Source of the DNA: Bolinopsis microptera
Taxonomy: Eukaryota; Ctenophora; Tentaculata; Lobata; Bolinopsidae
Reading direction: 5' to 3'
Assembly (NCBI RefSeq): GCF_026151205.1
Contig: NC_087076.1
Span: 14,677,675-14,741,674 of the forward strand
Length of the DNA: 64,000 bases
Shown: positions 1 through 13,800 of the stretch, piece by piece
Layout of the letters: every line of letters begins with the position of its first letter
Numbering within the stretch: the first letter of the stretch is position 1
The notes under the pieces: generated by a model
Databases searched by the model: none
What the model saw: the letters and a program-made list of their open reading frames with translations, nothing else
Told to the model about the DNA's origin: nothing
Position numbers and translations under genes: made by a program

Positions 1-765
1 AAACAATTATTGAATTTTAATGAATGAAGTGGGTTGATAGTGTTTAGAACGTTCTTAAGAGCTTGTGTACCCAATATGAGTATATCCCAATGTATGGTAT
101 TGATGTTGCATCCAAAAGTTTGTACCCGTTTCATTTGACCCCTACTTCCCCTACCCATATTTGGGCATGCGCACCTAATTTGATCGATTTTGGCCCATAA
201 ATTGGTCAAATATCAATATTTTTGAATGAAACCAACTTTATATGAAAGGTAAGCCTAAACTACACATTCTCTATGATTGTCAGCTCAATATCTACCTCAC
301 TGTGGATTCTGAGTTCAAATAATCGCAAAAAATGAACAAAATTGCCCATATCTCAGTTCGCGATATATGTGAAACTGACTTCGCTCAAAACAATAGAACT
401 CAATAGGGTTTCAATATTTTTTCATGAAATTTTCAGAATCTACGAAAAATTGCCTCATGACCTTAAGTTTTGGGACGGAACGGGAATTTTGAGTAAGGCC
501 TTTTTTTAATTTAGCGGCAAAATTCTGAAAAATGCCCCCTTAACTAGCTGTACTGTGAGGTATTCATTGAACTTATATTAGGAACGGACTCAAACAGTAT
601 TTGCGATCAGTTAAAAAATAATTTAAAACAATTTTACAACTTACATGCTCGCAATTATCTAGAATCTTATCAGGAAAATACGTGACTTGACAATCGAAAT
701 TCCTTTTTGTATTGCATATTGGATTCAATATTAAATTAACAAATCGTATCGCAACTCAATTCAAA
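1..765. other. Intergenic stretch, no gene seen
   Basis: No open frame with recognisable protein content was found. AT-rich sequence without clear tandem structure. The only recognisable piece is a short TCERG1-like relic near 605-700, listed separately. Confidence 0.5.
605..700 (-). pseudogene. Relic resembling the TCERG1 FF4 exon and its donor intron
   Basis: Bases 605-655 closely match 5640-5690, which is the 3' end of the FF4-coding exon of TCERG1 plus the start of the following intron. Both contain GCGATCAGTTAAAAA and a donor inside ACTTACATGCTCGCA. Read on the minus strand in the FF frame, the few codons before the donor resemble the end of the exon (LDNCEH here, LLDECEH in TCERG1). 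Similarity fades beyond about 700. This looks like a decayed partial duplication that kept intron sequence, so DNA-level copying and not retroposition. Chance similarity of AT-rich sequence is possible for the intron part but less likely for the coding part. Confidence 0.5.
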
Positions 766-773
766 TCCCGTGT

Positions 774-2106
774 GGGGGGGGGCCAATGGCATAAAATGGC
801 ATAAAATGGCATAAAATGGAGACTTTTTCTATGGAGAAAATGGAAAAACCCATGAGTAATTCTCCATTTTCTCCATTTTATGCCATGAATTTTGTCTTCG
901 AAATTTCATCTTTAACACCATTTAACACCTAAATTGGACATCCTAACATGTTTATTTACGCTTACTAGGGGCGTAACAAGCTTATGAAAGCTCATTGTAG
1001 GCTACTAGATGCTTATACTAGGTTAGTAGAGGCTCACTTCAGGCGAACTCATAATTACTGAAGCCTAGTGTAAAGTTATTTCTACAGGCTACAGCAGGAG
1101 TGAGTAATAGGGGAGAGTAATAAGCACTGAGAAGTGAGACCTATATCCTCGAAAGTCGAAACAAGCTCGCACTGGGCTCGCACTGCAAAGGGGAGGCCTG
1201 CCTTCCGAGATCGCATTACCAGGGGGAAGCCTCGAGTCCAAATTTGTGTATCGAGGGGTAGGTGCAGACTTCGATAAACCAAAAAAAATATTTTCGGCTA
1301 ATAATGAAGAGGGTAGCATGAAACGTGGAGAAAAGTGGTTTTTAGAAAAACTTTGAAAAATTTTGACTTAGAAAATTTTCGGCCCGAGTCATTCTCGATA
1401 CGTACCTCTCGTATCGAGAGCTCCCGATTCCGAGCTCGTGTCGCAAAGGGGAGGCCTGCCTTCCGAGATCGCATTACCAGGGGGAAGCCTCGAGTCCAAA
1501 ATTGTGTACCGAGGGGTAATTTTCTAAGTTAAAATTTTTCAAAGTTTTTCTGTAAAACACTTTTCTCCACGTTTCATGCTACCTTGTTCATTTTAAGCCG
1601 AAAATATTTTTCGGTCAAAATTTTTCAAATTTTTTCTGAAAACCATTTTCTCCACGTTTCATGCTACCCTGTTCATTATTTGCCGAAAATATTTTTTCGG
1701 TTTTTCGAAGTCCACACCTTCCCTTCGATACACAATTTTGGACTCGAGGTAATGCGATCTCGGAAGGCAGGCCTCCCCTTTGCAACACGAGCTCGGAATC
1801 GGGAGCTCTCGATACGGGAGGTACGTATCGAAAATGACTCGGACCGAACATTTTCTAAGTCAACATTTTTCAAAGATTTTCTGAAAACCACTTTTCTCCA
1901 TGTTTCATGATACCCTGTTCATTATTGGCCGAAAATATCTTTTTTTTTAATAATTTTTCTCGAAATTCTAAATTTTTCAGGTTTTCAATGGCATAAAATG
2001 GCATAAAATGGCATAAAATGGAGACTATTTCTATGGAGAAAATGGAAAAATCCATGAGTAATTCTCCATTTTCTCCATTTATGCCATTGGCCCCCCCCCC
2101 CCCCCC
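774..2106. mobile_element. G-capped fold-back element A (1.33 kb)
   Basis: The left end is nine G followed by CCAATGGCATAAAATGG. The right end is the inverse, closing with a run of 16 C. Each arm holds three GGCATAAAAT units (10-bp period) and is itself nearly self-complementary (783-890 and 1987-2090). Both flanks carry TCCCGTGT (766-773 and 2107-2114), an 8-bp target duplication. The interior is built from repeated blocks: a core around CAAAGGGGAGGCCTGCC occurs at about 1183, 1445 and, inverted, near 1760, and a block around TTTCTCCACGTTTCATGCTA recurs in both orientations. No transposase was seen, so the element is non-autonomous. See the family finding. Confidence 0.7.
1140..1900. repeat. 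Inverted and direct sub-repeats inside element A
   Basis: A GC-richer block of about 110 bp (CTCGATACG...GGCCTGCCTTCCGAGATCGC...CGAGTCCAAA) appears directly at about 1150-1260 and 1385-1520 and inverted at about 1725-1850. The two nearest copies could form a long hairpin. Short open frames on both strands here translate the repeat and are not considered genes. Confidence 0.7.
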
Positions 2107-2114
2107 TCCCGTGT

Positions 2115-2667
2115 CCCGCGGCAAAAAAAGTCTTGGTGTATGTCCCTTTAAAGTGTTCCAGGAAGCCAAACTTAAGATCACAAACGATTAAAATGTCCCT
2201 CTTCCCTCTGGGTTGCTTATTTAGAGTAAGACAATTCAGTTGGGATCTAATCAACTAATTATGTGATCTGTCTAATCAGGTTATGATCAAGATCAACGAC
2301 TGAGGAAGATAACTCTGCATTCAACGCTGCGATTAGGAATAGGAGCAAGATATTTGTTAGACAGCCCATATAGATTCTAAAAATCAGACTGTGCAGAATG
2401 CAGAAAATATAAGACTTAATATAATGAAGCATCTACAAACTCGATCGGATTAAAGTAAAAATATCTACATTCCAGGAAAATGGAAATGCGTAAAATAAAA
2501 CGAAATAGCTCGCAGCTCGAGGGATGGTAACATCATACCTGCTGCTAACCTAATATTCAGAATTTGTTGAGAGATTGCGGCGTGACATTTTTGTATAAGG
2601 AGCTACCCCTACTATACAGACTTGAACTCAGAGCCCCTACAAACTTGAACTCGAGGCTGTAATTTAA
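2115..2667. other. Intergenic stretch, nothing recognised
   Basis: AT-rich sequence between fold-back element A and a LINE fragment. No coding, RNA gene or repeat signal was recognised. Confidence 0.4.
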
Positions 2668-3876
2668 TTGACTTATAATATAGTTATATCAGTGGTACTT
2701 AGAAAGCATTGGAGCTACCACAGAATGAGTATAGACATGTCAAGTGCCTTTGACACCATCAGCAGAGAAACAGTACTCAATGTTCTTGAAGATGCTGGCT
2801 GTACTAGTGATGAAATTAGGATGGTACGGCTCCTACTATCAAACACAGTGTTGAAAGTAAAAGTCAATAATACTGTATCAATTGAGTTCCAAAGCACAAC
2901 TGGAGCATTTCAAGGAGATGCACTATCAGGTAATCAATTTACTGTTGTTGAAGCCGCTGCACTTATTCACCTCAGATCTGTACTCTCCCAAGTATCATCA
3001 ACACCTTACCCAGTGAATCATCCAATCCCTAATCCTCCTATCTCAGAAGAATTCATGCCACTCGAAACAGGATACTCTGATGATATTGACTTTAATAACA
3101 CTGAACTTGCTCCACTCAAAGAAATGCTTCCTATCGCTAAAGATATATTCCAGCAGTGGGACCTTCATATCAATTCTTCCAAGACTGAATTTGTCCATTT
3201 TTATTTAGCAGATCCTAAACCCACTGTTAAACGCAAGGTGATTGTTGGAAAAGTGTATAGAGGTGATGAAGAGTGGCGCTCTAACAAAACTTTAGGATCG
3301 TTGATGTGCACTGTTAAGGATATCAAGAATCGAATATTCCTTGGTAATGTTGCCTTTAGTAAATTTCAGAAAGTTTGGATGAAGAGCAAGATTTCAGTCC
3401 AAAGGAAGATCAAAATCTACGAGGCACAAGTAGTCTCTATTCTACTCTACAACTGCAACTCCTGGGCTGCACCACTAGCTTCGTTGAATGAACTTGATAT
3501 TGCTCATCGCAAACACCTCCGAAGAATCCTCAACATCAGATGGCCTACTGGGGTTATTTCTAATGAGGCACTCTATGCTCGTTGTTATGTCACTCCCTTG
3601 TCTGTGAGAGTCTCTAAGTTTCGATGGAGAATGTTAGGACATATCTTAAGAGGACAGGAAGACTCACCAGCATACACCTCTATGTTATTTGCTATAAATT
3701 CTGATATTTTTATGGAAGGGAGACGGGGTAGACCATGTTTAAACTTATTAGATGTTATTAGAAAAGACTTGACTAGTAGAAATCTTGATATTAGACTTAA
3801 GAATTTGACTGATTTCGAAGACCTTAGATTTTTAGCTTTAGATAGGGAGGAGTGGAAGAAGTTAGAAGATGGTTGA
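2668..3876 (+). mobile_element. 5'-truncated non-LTR retrotransposon, reverse transcriptase and C-terminal region
   Basis: An uninterrupted frame of 402 codons. The reverse transcriptase palm is visible: block A around SIDMSSAFDTI (first Asp), block B as GAFQGDALSG, and the catalytic Y-S-D-D at GYSDDIDF. The C-terminal part has the LRRILNIRW and GHILRGQEDSP patterns seen after the RT of many LINEs, which I associate with RTE-like elements by memory. Fingers and endonuclease are missing and similarity begins only at about residue 15, so this is a 5'-truncated insertion. The frame is open, suggesting fairly recent insertion. Clade assignment is uncertain. Confidence 0.8.
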
Positions 3877-4005
3877 TGTTTTTGTTTTCTTTTTTATGCG
3901 TTTTGATATCTATAAGGTGCCTAGGATGCTCTTTTAAAGAGATATTTCGTACTTTGAAAGATTTACTACTACTATAATATAGTTTTTATATATACAGCTC
4001 ATAAA

Positions 4006-4303
4006 CGGGTGATACTCGTAAAATATTTTTTCCAAATATTCTTGTATCACGTCGTGACCCCCACGGTCGTTTCACTATAGTGGAACCCGGGTTTAACTCC
4101 CCCTTTATCGTAGAAACTCTACAGGGGTACCCCTAATATATAGTAACTCTAATACGCGCATTTTAGCGCGCATTTTAGCGCGCGAGTTTGCGTGCACGTC
4201 ACGTGATATTAAACTGTCAGCAGTCAGTGTAATTGTAGGTTTACATGCAACCTACCAGGACGCGCGCCGAGTTATGGAACTGATATTTTACGAGTATCAC
4301 CCG
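4006..4303. mobile_element. TTAA-type MITE, full-length copy
   Basis: The left end CGGGTGATACTCGTAAAATA is matched inverted at 4284-4303. TTAA follows the right end (4304-4307). The left flank is TAAA, possibly a decayed TTAA. The same terminus flanked by TTAA recurs at 59319 and 63931. TTAA targets are typical of piggyBac-like elements. The body is about 300 bp and non-coding. It contains GTATCACGTCGTGACCCCCA, also found near 49032. Confidence 0.7.
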
Positions 4304-4307
4304 TTAA

Positions 4308-4854
4308 TCAGTGTAATTACAAATTACGAGTCTGAAAAATGTGTCTAGTACAAGGCTCACACCCGGATCAAACCCCTTATTTGTGGGCCTGCCATTCTCT
4401 CCTGAAGCACGAATGACCCAAATTTCTACGTCATTTTTGAATTTTGTAAATCGGTGGTCCGGAAGCAGAGTTATGGTCCAATGAAAATTGTTAGTTTAAC
4501 ACTGTTTGTATTGTCATTATCAGAAATGACAAAAACATATGGCACCCCTCTGTATATAGTTAATAGTAGCTATGAGTTGTGAGACAAAATAAAATAACCT
4601 TATCAATTTTGAAATAACAAACTGTCATACACAACTCATTAAACCAGCCACGCATCAGTATCCGACCTTTTTAAAGAATAAAACAAAACATAAATTATAA
4701 TAAAATATATATGACATCGAGCCACCTCACTGCACTCACAAATTCCAGATTCAGCGATTTATGGCAAACTATATTAGAATGTTATTCAATGAAATCAGTA
4801 AGTGCAGGGGTGAGTAAGAAACTGTGAAGATAAGGTTAAAACATATAATTTAGT
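4308..4854. other. TCERG1 3' flank / presumed 3' UTR
   Basis: Downstream (in gene orientation) of the TCERG1 stop codon. The proximal part probably contains the 3' UTR. No clear polyadenylation site was assigned and no other gene was seen. Confidence 0.4.
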
Positions 4855-7800
4855 TTATCGTTTAGATGGTCTAGTTGCTGTGGGCGGGGGTGGAGGTCCG
4901 AATTTCTCTAATTCTGCCAGATAATCGTCTAGTATCCTATCTCGCTCTTCTGGCAAATCATCCAAAACAAGCCCTCTCTTATCGTTCTACAAAGAAAATG
5001 AAGTTAAAACTTAAATGAGTTTAACTTGTATCCTTCTTCTAATTCTATGATAAATAACCAACACCAAGAAGGTAGCATATTTCGAACTAAGAAGAAGTTT
5101 GCACAAATCACACCAACCGTTAAAAACTGCCTAATTTCCCTCATGTGGGAGTCTCCGTTTGGGCCACGTAATATTTCCTTCGACTTGTGGGAAACACATT
5201 TGATTTCCTTCAACAATTGTTTGAAGTCCGATTTTGCGAGGGATACCCGATCTTTTATGTGCCTGCTAAACTCTGCTTCTCTCTCCTACAATGAGGGAAA
5301 ACTTATACATTATACAAGGCACGTATTTACGTCAAGGATACAATCAATTGCATATGAAATAAACTTAGAGAGACGAAGCATTTAAGTAAAAAGGTAACAT
5401 TTTAAAATAAATTTGCCACCATATTTAGTTATATTTAAGTTTAGTAATTTATAAATTTATATGACAAACCTTGTCGTCTTCTGAGAATTTGCTGAACCTA
5501 GGGTCGTGTTTTATTTTCCTTCTGATCTCCTTCCAAGTTGACGTCAGGGTCACCTGATTAATTGATGTTACATGTAGTCAGACAAAAAGAATCGCTTATC
5601 TTTAAAATAACTGCGGCTGCGAACCATAACTGTAAAAGCGATCAGTTAAAAAGTTATTTTAAACAATTTTATAACTTACATGCTCGCATTCGTCCAGAAG
5701 CCGCTTGAAGGACCGTTTTCTCTTGTTAGAAAGATTGTCGATATGCTCTAAGAATAACTTTTCTTTCTGATCCGCATCCAACAAAGCAGCTAGCTCCCAC
5801 CGACTATCATCTCGCAACTGTTTGCGGGTTTTGCGCCATGACGCATCTGCATCCCGCACCATGTCGTGCAAGAGGGCTAAGAAGTGTTGCTGCGCCTCTT
5901 CCCTGGCGTGAGCACCACGCTCTCTTTCCCATTCCCGATTCTGGTCCACCTGGTCGAGCAAGAGGTCGTTATTAGGACAGGATAATATTTAGCAATTGAA
6001 AAAATGTATGAATACCTAAAATTGAACAAGAGTCTTAAACATAAAATATACATGAGCAATGAGCATGGGATATGGTGTGCGTCAAAACTACAGCTTTTTC
6101 GATCTGTATCGCAGTCTCCGAATTAGCAAAATGTCACAAAGAAAACATACCTGTTTTCTAGCCACTTCTCCCTCCCTTTTTTTCATTGCAGCCGCCTCCC
6201 TTTCCTTCCTTGCTATGGCCTTCTTTTCCGTCTCACTCAGCTCCGGTTCTCTATTCTCTAACGACTTAGTGTACTCATAGAAATACTCCTCTCTGGTAGA
6301 GGAAGAGCCGACCGCTATGTACCTGTAATCAGTTCAATCAGAGCGGAATCCTAATAATAAGGGATATTTTAATTAGAAAATCTATCGGTTAAAGTGAGTA
6401 AATTGTCTGGCTTTGGAAATATGGTGCATAACTATCGTCTAATATTGCAGTAACAGATAATCTAACAAACCTCTCATCGTCGGCGAAATATTTCTTTTTC
6501 TTGCTCCAAGAAGAGTCCGGACTTATCCTCACATCCCCGTGCCTTAACATATCCGTGAAGTCGTCCTTGATCTGAGGAACAACTTAATAAAGAAAGGGGG
6601 AGAATGAAATTAATAAAGGTAAAAATTTAGGGGCACCTTTTGCTTTGTACATGACCACTTTGTACCGATCCGGATGCAGATTGAAAATGAAGCTAATCAT
6701 GATACATGCGCCAGCTTAGCCATTATCAATGTGATCTGACTTTCATTTAATTGCGCGCGAGCGAGCACCGCGCGCGCATTTAAATTCCTTTCCTCATCTA
6801 AATATATTCGCGCCCTACAAATTCGTTTGCAGAAATTGCGATAGCTAGGACGAGGTGTGACAGAGTATAATCAATTTCGTTCCAACATCCTTATCTACAG
6901 ATACTGACAAGTGACAGGGTAGACAGTACATTTCACGACCTAAACTCGTTTTCAATAATCTTTGGAGAAAGTCGACAGAATCTTACCAAGCGACTGTCAA
7001 AATCTTCTAAGAATATCAAAAAATGTACAACAAATCTAGGCCTAGAAATACAATGCTGTCGTCCTAACCTGTTTCGCCTTGGATTCTTTTGAGTCGCGTC
7101 TGTCCCGACTTTGTCGATCTCTGCTCTCATGCCTGTCCCTACTACCTCTGCTCTCATGTCTGTCCCTACTGCCTCTGCTCTCGTGCCTATCCCCACTCCC
7201 TCTACTCTCGTGCCTATCCCCACTCCCTCTACTCTTATCTTTACTTCTTTCTCGCTCTCGGGACTCCCTCTTCTCGTGGACTACTTCCTCCTTTACCGGC
7301 TCTTCTCCCTCTTTCTTCTTCTCAGCTTGCTGTTCTGACTTCCACTCGTTGAAAAGGTGCTCCCTCTCTCTCATCTTCTCTATCGCTTTGAACTTGGGAT
7401 CTTTGCCGTACTTTTGGGCGAAATCACTGAATGTCGCTCTGAAATGAAACTTGTGTAGCATTTTATTATAGTAGGGAATAATCGTAGATGTTAGAATTAA
7501 CATTTAGGTGGAGGGAATTTTTCGAAAATTATGAATGATGCTAGAGAAAAGTGTTGAATTATTTCAAAATAGTGTATATCAGCTGCAGTTTATACTGAAC
7601 ATAGATCAGAGTGCTAAATGAAACCCCAGTGATTTGCAATGCAATTACATGTTACCTGGACGAAAGATTAGCCTTGTCAATCAACTTCTTGAACATCTCT
7701 CTGTTATCTTTTATCTTATTCCTCTTCTCTATTCTCTCGTCCTCAGCCCTACTCTTGATGAAGCTCTCGTAGGCTTGCTTCCTCTCCCGCCCCGAGAGAA

Positions 7801-10800
7801 GCAAATACCGCGGATCGAACACAATTTTGTGGAGCTCCTTATCCCAAGTGCTGAACGCGGACACTTCCCTGTCGAGCAACATTTCTCTGAACGCAGTCTG
7901 CCTCTCTTCTAGTGACATCTTTTCTTTTTGGTACTTTGTAGGCTCGATCTTCTCTGCAGGCGGCTTTGCTCTGAACAGAATATGCTCTTTTAACAAATGT
8001 ATAATTTTGTCGCAAACTTTGCTTAATCAGAATAAGATTCTCAGTAATTAAGTTTTATGTCTCAAGGAAGGAACTAGTGGTAAGCTGCATTAAAAGTATA
8101 TTTCACAACTTACTGTGGTTCATCAATAGCGCTAGAAGCTGTATTTATAATACTGGTTGGAAGGGAAGAGGAAGACAGGTTTATTATTATCCCGTCTGAT
8201 TTCTTTCCAAGGACAGTCTTTTCCAACCTGCAAGGGTTCAGAAGTGAGGGTTTTTATTCAGCGTCAGTAAAGTGTCTAAATTTTAATTAATTAAGTTTCT
8301 TTACTCTTGTCCGGTTCCTGGGTGATAGTATTTGAGTTTATGTTAGTATCGTTACACATCACTGAAAATATTCATCAGTCAGTAGCTTGTTAGGGGGATC
8401 TTTTTTTCAAAAACTTGATTTCAAAATATTATTGCTATTTGTAGCCTAACCTTTATGTTCTAGGGCCAAGAAATTTAGCAGGAACTAATTTTCGCAAGGA
8501 TCGTTGTAACCAGATAAGTTTAGTTTTAAGTTTGATTGAACATTTGTCATAACATTTGCTTTGAAAATTTAATACCATCTCAATGACAGTAGCAGGAATC
8601 CTTAAATAAACAGACGGGATCAGAAAACAATTTGAAACTTGGGAACTTTTCTTCAAATTGCGAAATCATACAGCCGTTATAATGTGATAATGTGACTAAA
8701 ATATTAACCAATTTCCACTTCTTAAGATTTAAATATAATCCCGATAACTGCGAAAATTGATTCCTCACGGCAGTAATTGAATTGATCTTAAGCTAGTCAG
8801 ATTTTAGAACGAACATGAAACTAGGGCAGAAATAAGGAGAAATATCGAGAAAATGATAGACTTCAATGGAGATTGCTTTTTATGTAAGTTGACGTGTAAA
8901 ATGTGGTTAGACTGTACCTTGCACTTAGATCAATATTAACGAGATACCCGTGACATAATATCGCCGGATGGGGGAGCTGAATGATAGGAAGTAAGAAACA
9001 AAATATTTAAAATTTTTTAGTAAAACACCAAATACCTTTGATCTGTAAACTCAAAAAAACGGGTAAAGTGAAAGTGTTTAAGGATTAAATGCACAAATAT
9101 GTGAATACATGATACTTGGTATGGTGTTTTACTTTTTTTGATCATTTATCATCAAACTTAGTCATCATTCAAAGATTTTGGTCACGTCTGGGCCGAAGTC
9201 ATCCACAAGGAACACAATACTGCACACAATTTCTCCTTGATCTCTCCCAAAATATTAATTACGATTTACAATCTTTGATGGTCATCACCTTAAAATTTGT
9301 AAGTCTTTCCGCCCTCTTAAAAGTTCCTTGTGGATGTTCCAAAAAATAAGAAGTTGTAAGATTCTTGATCATTGTGATTGATCCACTGAACTTTGAAACG
9401 GCGCGCAATACTCACATGACACGAAGCTGTACGACTTTCAGCCTACAGTTGATAAGAATCTAGAATTATCTAGAATTCTCAAGAATATAGAATTCTTTAG
9501 AATCGATTGAATGGCTGTCATTATAGCCAGAGAGTAAATAAAAAAGAAATCAATATCTTGAAAGAGAATCCATCGATTTTTGTTACTTTTACTGCCGTCA
9601 CGGTTGTACAAGTAATGTTTTAAACTAATTGCTTAATTGATCGATTTTTATAATTAGCTAAATATGAACTTATTACGGTACGTTCTAAATTCTCAACTGG
9701 TTCGTTAATGGGGAATGAATTGAATTATTAGCTTTTAGCTGAATGTAGCAAAAAGGAAGGATTCATTCCACTCGTCTTGACCCGCTTTCTCCTTCATTCC
9801 TCAACTAATATGATGAAACTATCAGTGCGTTTTACAGGTCGCTGAAAGGGTTACCTTACCTGTTTTCTCTGAAACGGGTTAATAAACCAAGAAATGCAAG
9901 AATAGCACTGAAATACATTCCAAAAGAAATATACTGTATATGGATTCAGTTGTAGCCACTCAGAAAGGTACGTACTTTGGTTTTTTCCTAGCCGGCAGAT
10001 CTTCTGATAGAGATGCACCTTCTGAAAAGATGGGTACTTTAAAACTCAGATAACTCTTTCTAAACCCTGCAATAAGATTTGTTATGTTTTGGTTATAGAC
10101 AACGTTTTTATTGACTCCTGAGGAATGAGATTGTTATGTTGACACAGTTTAGTTTTACCAGTAAGTATTGTACTTAACGGCTGTGTATTATGATGATTTT
10201 GTGAGCCAAAATAATGTTTAAATATCGCAAAATAACGGAGTGATGTTAACGATAAAACTGTAGGCCCAGTTTTTGTGGGAGTTGGTTTCAACTTAAAAAC
10301 CATCTCCCCTAGTGTTATTCTATTTAAAAAAGGCGATAAATAAAATAAAACAAAAACTAAGTTTCTGTGTTTCTGTACTATTTCTCGAAATTCTAATTAT
10401 GTTGACAGTTAATCATCTTCTCGACTGCAGAAACTCCGAATTGTGAGCAATAAGGTCTTCTTCCTCGGTACGATGAAATGGACTTCTTATATCAATCGTT
10501 CGGCAGCAAGTGTCGAACATTCATGGACGTCTTCAGAGTTGATGTCTTCTAACCGTGGTCTCAGAATCCAAAAAAGTTAAAGGAATAGAAAATGCAAATG
10601 CTGACAATTTTTGCTGTTCGTATGATTTATTTTCCGATCATAATCGTTGAATTCAAACGAAGCTAGTTCAAGCATTTAAATGAACATTAGGCGTACTACG
10701 AGATTTTTTAATATCCTTAACCTTAATTATTGTTAAGCTCACCCGTTTAGTTAGTCCTGAGAGTAGATAGATGTGGAGGGGAAAAAATCATAAATAGCAT

Positions 10801-13800
10801 TATAAAAATGTATATTTATCAGATAATTTTTGTTTTATTTGATCAGCTTTCAGCTAAGAAATGGTTTGATGAAATCATTACATGTTACATGAGTATTTGA
10901 TAAATCTCAAACAATTCTTTGAAAATGAACGTATAATTTACGTATCTCATAACGTATTTACGAATCTCATTACACAGATAAAAATTCACCGAATCAAGCA
11001 GTTCAAACGCAACACACAATCTAATCTATAGTAAGAATCATTACCTTTCCCCTTTGGTTTGGGAGGTTCTGTAAGGAGTTTCTCAACTTGAGGATTATCC
11101 TTCAGCTCGTCAGGCATTACCCAGTGAGACTCCTTAGACACGGCGTTGTAGAAGAAACTCCGGTTATCCCCCGTCCAGACGACGCACCAAGGTGTCCCAA
11201 TAACACTGTTGATGGCCACTGGTTTGTTCGAGTCTCCCGGAGCCACTTCTTCTCTCTTCTCCTCCGGCTGCTGGGAGGGCGGCGCTTCTTCTCTATCACT
11301 CTCCGAGTCTTCCTGCATCTCCACGTCGTGACTTTCAGTACTCTCCGGCTCTGGCGTGTCTTCCTCCTCTGTAATATTAACACGTTACATGTTATAGTAA
11401 CTAGTGAGTAGTGAGGTGTTATTAAGAAACTCTCTTCCTAAACTAAGCGGGCATACTATTTTGTCAGATTACCGGTTCGGCAACTCCCAATTATTAAGAA
11501 ATTCTTGACTCGCACAAGTAACATCCGTTTACAAAACAATTTGCTAATAAAAAATGAAACCTCTGCTGGAGAACTGTGCATGTGGGGGTGGTGTTGAGGA
11601 CTTGTTGAGTTGGTGCTGAATGTTAGGAACTTCATCGTTGCTCTTGTTTAAGTTCGCTGCCAATGCAGCCGCGGCAGCACGTGCTGCCATGATTGCTGGG
11701 GCTATGGAATCTGGGATACCTGGAATAGCTGAAATATTTTATTTTTGAACACGGAAATCGTATTATGATACGTCTGATACTGAAGAGATCATTACGATTT
11801 TTTATTTCATGCTATTGGCTTGATTTGCCTATTAATAGATGCAATACCTGATTTAATAAACATAAACTTTAACTTAAGTTAGAGATCTACAAACTCTGCC
11901 GCAAAACTGTAGTTTTTACGAAGTGGAGCTAGGGAAACTTTCATGTCATAGTTTAAATACTTTTAGTAAATTCAAAACAGATTATAACTTAAGTTATTAA
12001 AAATACTTTCAACACTTCTATAATCTATACGTACATATATATACTGCTATAGCTATGTACAAAATAATCTTGATGAAACGATTATGATGAAATATCAAAA
12101 TTTAACATTACAAAATGCAACTAATGCATTCCGATTCGAACATTATACGTAAAACTACTCGATATTATTTGTCACTTACTTATCTTAGCATTACTACTGA
12201 CTGGAAGCTGTTGCTCCAGTGGCTCAGGTGTTCTCTTTACTCCTCCTTGCTCCTCATCCATTTCTTTAGGACGCTCCCAGACTGACTGCTTGGTAACGGA
12301 GTTGTAGAAGTAAACCTTGCCAGTTTCTGTTTTGTGCTCGGACCATATTTTCTTGGGTGCTGCATTTTCTGGAGGATGACCACCCGCACCTGGACCTGGT
12401 GAATTATCATCTGATATCTGTTATAATCGGAATTTTTCAGGATCGGACTTTAATTAATGCACATTTTGAAGATCATATCTTTTAAATCCCAGTCACAATC
12501 TAGGCAAATTTGGTCCCTGACGGGGATTAAAATGGCAAAGCCTCGCTTTACCCTTACCAGGTGTATCGATTTACTAACTATATTTAACCCTTTAACTTGT
12601 CTTGTCTTACCTTGGTTGGGAATCATGTCTGGAGCTCCACTGAACGGAAGACCAGGGAATCTAGGCATACCACCGGGACCAGGCATTCCACCCGGGGGCA
12701 TTCCCATTGGACCTGGAATTCCAGGCATACCAGGTCCAGGAACTGGCATTCTCATCATAGGGTCCATCATTGGGCCACCTGGACCTGGTAGTTAAGATTA
12801 TTGGTTCTATATATAACACCAGAATGGCATATTGTCGGATATAAACCAAGAAATTTAACAATAGTACCCTGTCAATGCCTTATAAATATAATCTAAGCAA
12901 AATCAATCATAACAAATTTCACTCACCTTCTTCTTTAAGTTTAGGTTTTGTCCAAACAGTTTTTTGAGTCTTGCAATTGTAGTAGTATGGACGACCTTGA
13001 TCATTTTTGTACTCGATCCAGACCTCACCATCTACATCAGTAAACATGGGGTTAGCAGGAGGAGCTGGTCCAGGCATGCCACCAGGCCCCATGCCAGGCA
13101 TTGGACCCATCTGAAAGTATTTCAAATATCAGTTACAATCTTTTATCAGTTACAATCTTTTATATCAGTTACAATCTTTTATCAGTTACAATCTTTTATT
13201 CTAGCTTTTGCAACATTTTAATTGCTCTCTTATCGGTAGTGTTATCTCAACTTGTTACACCGACACGTCGTGCTGTACGCCTTGGCTTTTGTAAAATGGA
13301 TTTTTCCGTCGAACATCTGAACAGATTTGAAAAGGAGCTATCGTCAGCGATGAATGAGATTTTGAAGATGTCAAAAGCACAAAGCGTTACAGAACTGAAT
13401 CATTCGAGATTAATGGCTGTAAATAAAGATCCCTTGGCTACTGCAGTTGAAAATCTTTCTAAGCTAATGACTAGTAATCTTGAACTTTGTAAATGTGCAG
13501 CCAGTACGATAGACAAACTTAAATCAGATCAGCTGAACTATCAGAAAGACCAGATTAAACAGCAACAGGAGCAACTCGACTCTTTTAAAACAACTGTTCA
13601 TACCGAGATGAAGACAGCGTGGAGCGATATCGTAAAGAAGAACTGCGAGACAACTACAAGTACTCCGTCGATCAACAGTATAAAAACAGCTGTGAAAACC
13701 GTAGTTGAAGACGACATCCGTAGTAAGAATTTCATTATCTACGGTGTACCGGAGATTTATTCCCCGGATCCACACTTAGTGGCAGAAGAAGTGATCGAAT

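Noticed and set aside
5026-5385. 119-codon plus-strand frame
   Set aside because: Overlaps TCERG1 exon 15 on the other strand; the exon has phase and family support, this frame has none.
7079-7447. 122-codon Ser/Leu/Cys frame on the plus strand
   Set aside because: Complement of the Arg/Asp/Ser repeat in TCERG1 exon 10.
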